Positions 48,497-51,473 of a stretch of 51,473 bases of DNA are shown piece after piece. A program made the position numbers and the translations under genes. This stretch comes from RGIG9060 sp036307825 (GTDB lineage Bacteria > Spirochaetota > Spirochaetia > Treponematales > Treponemataceae), in assembly GCA_036307825.1 (NCBI GenBank), contig JAXJWW010000102.1, positions 1 through 51,473 of the forward strand, read 5' to 3'. Position 1 is the stretch's first letter. Each line of letters starts with the position of its first letter. The notes below the pieces were generated by a model. That model did no database searches. It saw only the letters and a list, made by a program, of their open reading frames with translations, and was not told the DNA's origin.

Positions 48497-51473
48497 CAGT
48501 AGCAGAACTTTCCGTCCGAAAACCAATTACTATTGTAATGGTTTATATTTTAATTTGTGTTATTTCATGTGTTTTTATACCTAAACTTGGTATTGCCCTT
48601 TATCCTAAAACCACAATGCCAGTTTTATCCGTATTTGCAAATTATCCGGGAGTTGGTCCAGAAGAAGTTGACAAAAATGTAACTCAACTAATTGTTGACC
48701 GAGTAAAAGGTGTTCAAGGAATAAAAAATATTACATCAAACTCTTCCACAGGAAGCGCCAGAGTAATGATGGAATTTGGTTACAACCAAGACCTTGATGA
48801 AGCAAAAAATAATATCGAACAGGCTCTTTCTGGAATTTCAAATGCTCTTCCTGAAGAATGTTCAAATCCAACTGTTCGTCAATTTGACATGGGTTCTGCC
48901 CCAATTATGCGTCTTGCAATCAGAGGAAATCTCGATTTGCACGAATTAAACAATTTAGCAGAAAGTACAATTTCTCCTATGCTTCAACGAGTACAAGGTG
49001 TTGCACAAGTTGATGTAAATGGTGGTGCAAAAAGACAAGTTGTAGTAGATGTTATTTACAATAGACTTGAAGCCTACGGAATTTCTCTTTCTGCAATTTC
49101 TCAAGCATTGTCTGCAAGAAATATTCAAGTTTCAGCAGGAAAAATCACAATTGACGGAATGGATTACGAAATCGTTACTAGCGAAAATTATTCTTCTCTT
49201 GATGAAATCAGAAATACAGTTGTAACAACAAAAAACGGCGTTCCAATCAAAGTTGATGATTTAGCAAATGTTTACGAAGAATACGATTCTTCCCGACGAA
49301 AAGTTTATATCAACGGAGAACCAGGACTTTACATCGCAATTTCAAACGAAAGTGATTCAAACGCCTCAGCAGTTTCAAAAGGCGTTCAACAAATGATTCC
49401 AGAAATAAATGAATTTTTACCTAAAGGAATTTCATTAGAAGTAATTAGCGATAATACAACAATGATTGATGCCACAATGAAAGAAGTTTATTCTTCCGGA
49501 ATTACAGGTGCTTTGTTAGCAGTTATAATCATTTTTATCTTTCTTAGAAATCTAAAATGTTCGTTCATAATTGGTCTTTCTTTGCCTATTTCAATTTTGA
49601 TAACATTGATGTGTATGTCATTTATGGATTTAACAGTAAATATGATGACAATGGCAGGATTGATTTTGGGTATGGGAATGGTTGTAGACTCTTCAATCGT
49701 TATTTTGGAAAATATCTATCTTCATCGTGAAAAAGGTGAAAAACCTGCCATCGCAGCAATTCTTGGTAGTAAAAATATGATTAACGCAATTGTTGCTTCA
49801 ACTTTGACTACCTTGTGTGTTTTTGTTCCGATGTTGATTTACAAAGCCGAACTTAAAATGATTGGGCAAATGTTTCAAGAAATGGTGATTACAGTTGTAA
49901 TTTCTCTTGTTGCATCTTTGTTTGTTGCAATTACTTTGGTTCCTGCCCTTTGTGGAAGTATTTTACAAATCAATACTCGTGTTCAAAAACCATTAAAAAA
50001 TAAAGTTCTAAAATCAGTTGATGACTTTATGGAAAAAATCCTAACTGGCTTAGAAAACGGATATGTAAAAGCGCTAGATTTTTGTTTGAACAATAAATTT
50101 TTGATTCTAGTGTTAGTTGTAAGTATGCTTGTGCTTTCTATCGTAAAATTTTCTGGAATGGGATTGAACTTAGCCCCTCGTTCTAGTTCCGATGACCAAG
50201 TAAATGTAACAGTTACAATGCCAATCGGTACAAATAAAGATATCGTTGCAGAAAAATTATTTGAATTTCAAGATATAGTCCTAAAAGAATGCGAAGGAGC
50301 TTATAAATCAATTATTTTAAATTCTGGAACATCAAATTCTGGTTCAATTCAAATAAATCTTCCAGAAATTGGCAAACAACCAATGACGCCAAATCAGATT
50401 AAAGAAAAATTACAACCTTACTTAAAACAATGGAGTGATGCCACAGTTTCTTTTTCTTCAGGGCGAGGGCCAGGAAGCGGAAGTGCAATCGATGTTACAC
50501 TTTTATCTGATGATGATGTTGCTGCAAGTCGTGTTTCTGAAGAAATTATTGCTATACTTTCTGAAAAAGTTCCGGAATTAACAGATATTACAAGCGATAT
50601 TGAAAACGGAAGTCCAAGATACATAATGTCAATTAACAAAGAAGCTGCTTTTGATGCAGGAGTTACAGTAAGTTCTATTATGAACGAAATTACATCAGCA
50701 ATTTCAGGGCGAACTGCAACTTCTTATTATCAAGAGGGAGATGAAATTGATGTTATCGTTACAATTCAAGATGAAGATTTAACATTAACAAGTGATATAA
50801 CTTCACTTTCAATAAATACTTCAAAAGGAAGAATGACACTTGATAATTTTATCACCATAGAAGAAGGAAAATCTCCACAGCGTATTCAAAGAGAAAATGG
50901 GGATAGAATTAACCATGTAAAAGCTAGTGTTATTCCAGGTGTTACTACAACTGAAATTCAAAAAATTGTAGAACAAACTCTTTCTGAAAATTTAGTTTTA
51001 CCTGATAGCGTAAAAATTCAATATCAAGGTGAAGCAAGAGATATTGAAAGTTTTGGTGGAGCATTTATCATTGTTATTTTACTTGCTGTTTTCTTAGTTT
51101 TTGCAGTTATGGCAGCTCAGTTTGAATCTTTGGTAGACCCATTTATCATCTTTTTGAGTATTCCACTTTTGGCTATCGGTGTAGTTTTTGTTTACACAGT
51201 TACAAATCAGCAATTAAGTATGTATTCTATCGTTGGTGTTGTTGCTCTAGTGGGTATTGTTGTAAATAACGGTATCGTTTTGGTTGACTACACAAACCAA
51301 CTTGTTGATAAAAAAACTTTTGTTAGAAAAGCCTGTCTTGATGCAGGACGAAATCGTTTACGACCAATTTTGATGTCAACTTTAACAACTGTTATGGGAA
51401 TGGTTCCTATGGCATTCTTCCCAGGTGAAGGGGCTGAATCAATGCAACCGGTTTGTATTACAATTGTTGGCGG
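48493..51473 (+). CDS. RND-family efflux transporter, truncated by the window end
   Basis: Starts at ATGA overlapping the adaptor stop and is open for ~993 codons to the window end, so only a short C-terminal part is missing (family ~1030). It begins MTVAELSVRKPITIVMVYIL. The first porter domain follows (FANYPGVGPEEVDKNVTQLI), then TM4 with GMGMVVDSSIVILENIYLH. In AcrB two Asp lie side by side here; only the first is kept and the second is Ser. The repeated half has FGGAFIIVILLAVFLVFAVM and GIVVNNGIVLVDYTN. HAE1-like drug or organic-compound exporter. Confidence 0.9.
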   Translation, partial: MTVAELSVRKPITIVMVYILICVISCVFIPKLGIALYPKTTMPVLSVFANYPGVGPEEVDKNVTQLIVDRVKGVQGIKNITSNSSTGSARVMMEFGYNQDLDEAKNNIEQALSGISNALPEECSNPTVRQFDMGSAPIMRLAIRGNLDLHELNNLAESTISPMLQRVQGVAQVDVNGGAKRQVVVDVIYNRLEAYGISLSAISQALSARNIQVSAGKITIDGMDYEIVTSENYSSLDEIRNTVVTTKNGVPIKVDDLANVYEEYDSSRRKVYINGEPGLYIAISNESDSNASAVSKGVQQMIPEINEFLPKGISLEVISDNTTMIDATMKEVYSSGITGALLAVIIIFIFLRNLKCSFIIGLSLPISILITLMCMSFMDLTVNMMTMAGLILGMGMVVDSSIVILENIYLHREKGEKPAIAAILGSKNMINAIVASTLTTLCVFVPMLIYKAELKMIGQMFQEMVITVVISLVASLFVAITLVPALCGSILQINTRVQKPLKNKVLKSVDDFMEKILTGLENGYVKALDFCLNNKFLILVLVVSMLVLSIVKFSGMGLNLAPRSSSDDQVNVTVTMPIGTNKDIVAEKLFEFQDIVLKECEGAYKSIILNSGTSNSGSIQINLPEIGKQPMTPNQIKEKLQPYLKQWSDATVSFSSGRGPGSGSAIDVTLLSDDDVAASRVSEEIIAILSEKVPELTDITSDIENGSPRYIMSINKEAAFDAGVTVSSIMNEITSAISGRTATSYYQEGDEIDVIVTIQDEDLTLTSDITSLSINTSKGRMTLDNFITIEEGKSPQRIQRENGDRINHVKASVIPGVTTTEIQKIVEQTLSENLVLPDSVKIQYQGEARDIESFGGAFIIVILLAVFLVFAVMAAQFESLVDPFIIFLSIPLLAIGVVFVYTVTNQQLSMYSIVGVVALVGIVVNNGIVLVDYTNQLVDKKTFVRKACLDAGRNRLRPILMSTLTTVMGMVPMAFFPGEGAESMQPVCITIVG

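Overview
The window is AT-rich chromosomal DNA (about 70% A+T by eye) from a Gram-negative anaerobe, most probably a host-associated Treponema (Spirochaetota). The evidence is a run of formylglycine-enzyme-like (SUMF1) lipoproteins, diaminopimelate dehydrogenase (Ddh) beside LysA, a methyl-accepting-type coil beside CheR and a MinD-like ATPase, a TolC/RND efflux operon, and GC-richer structured intergenic repeats. The genus is an inference; no rRNA, tRNA or CRISPR array was seen.

Layout. 1-2970: an IS3-type element end truncates one SUMF1 gene, followed by an intact SUMF1 lipoprotein, a CPBP-type intramembrane protease and a methyltransferase. 2995-8150 (minus): a PAS-CPBP fusion and a two-polypeptide amino-acid ABC importer, one chain being an ATPase with an added C-terminal domain and the other substrate-binding lobes in a half-full-full-half series fused to the permease. 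8294-13791 (minus): trmN6, an M15 peptidase and a nudix hydrolase, with two gene modules (TPR protein plus small membrane protein; outer-membrane barrel), each followed by a truncated copy of the peptidase 3' end. 13797-17837: an accessory island with a helicase remnant, an NgoPII-like (GGCC) restriction-modification pair, and a dinD-XRE regulator pair lying between 42-bp direct repeats exactly 1400 bp apart, then arfB. 18152-22081: two paralogous small lipoproteins, one with a 10-G tract exactly in the promoter spacer (a probable phase-variation switch), TetR and TrmB regulators, and a PIN-type toxin-antitoxin pair.

22230-28431 carries ddh and lysA. They lie about 4.9 kb apart but share a promoter-proximal 25-nt element at the same distance from the -35 box. 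Between them are a pair of paralogous periplasmic multidomain proteins and repeat clusters. 28535-33514 holds a lipoprotein, ttcA, a diguanylate cyclase, an MFS transporter and a flavin-type protein. 34263-38705 holds an orphan sodium-pump decarboxylase beta subunit, acetolactate synthase and RqcH. 38770-42365 is a MinD-like ATPase / chemoreceptor-like coil / CheR cluster. 43592-45680 is a two-component system. 46188 to the window end is a TolC-MFP-RND efflux operon preceded by a 153-bp hairpin-rich unit present as a near-perfect tandem duplicate.

Recurring themes. Several genes have a -10 box 6-8 nt before the start codon and no ribosome-binding site, which predicts leaderless mRNAs. New genes appear twice to have been inserted with duplication of local resident sequence (the M15 3' end and the arfB promoter). 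Intergenic hairpin families with varied stems and constant loops are common.
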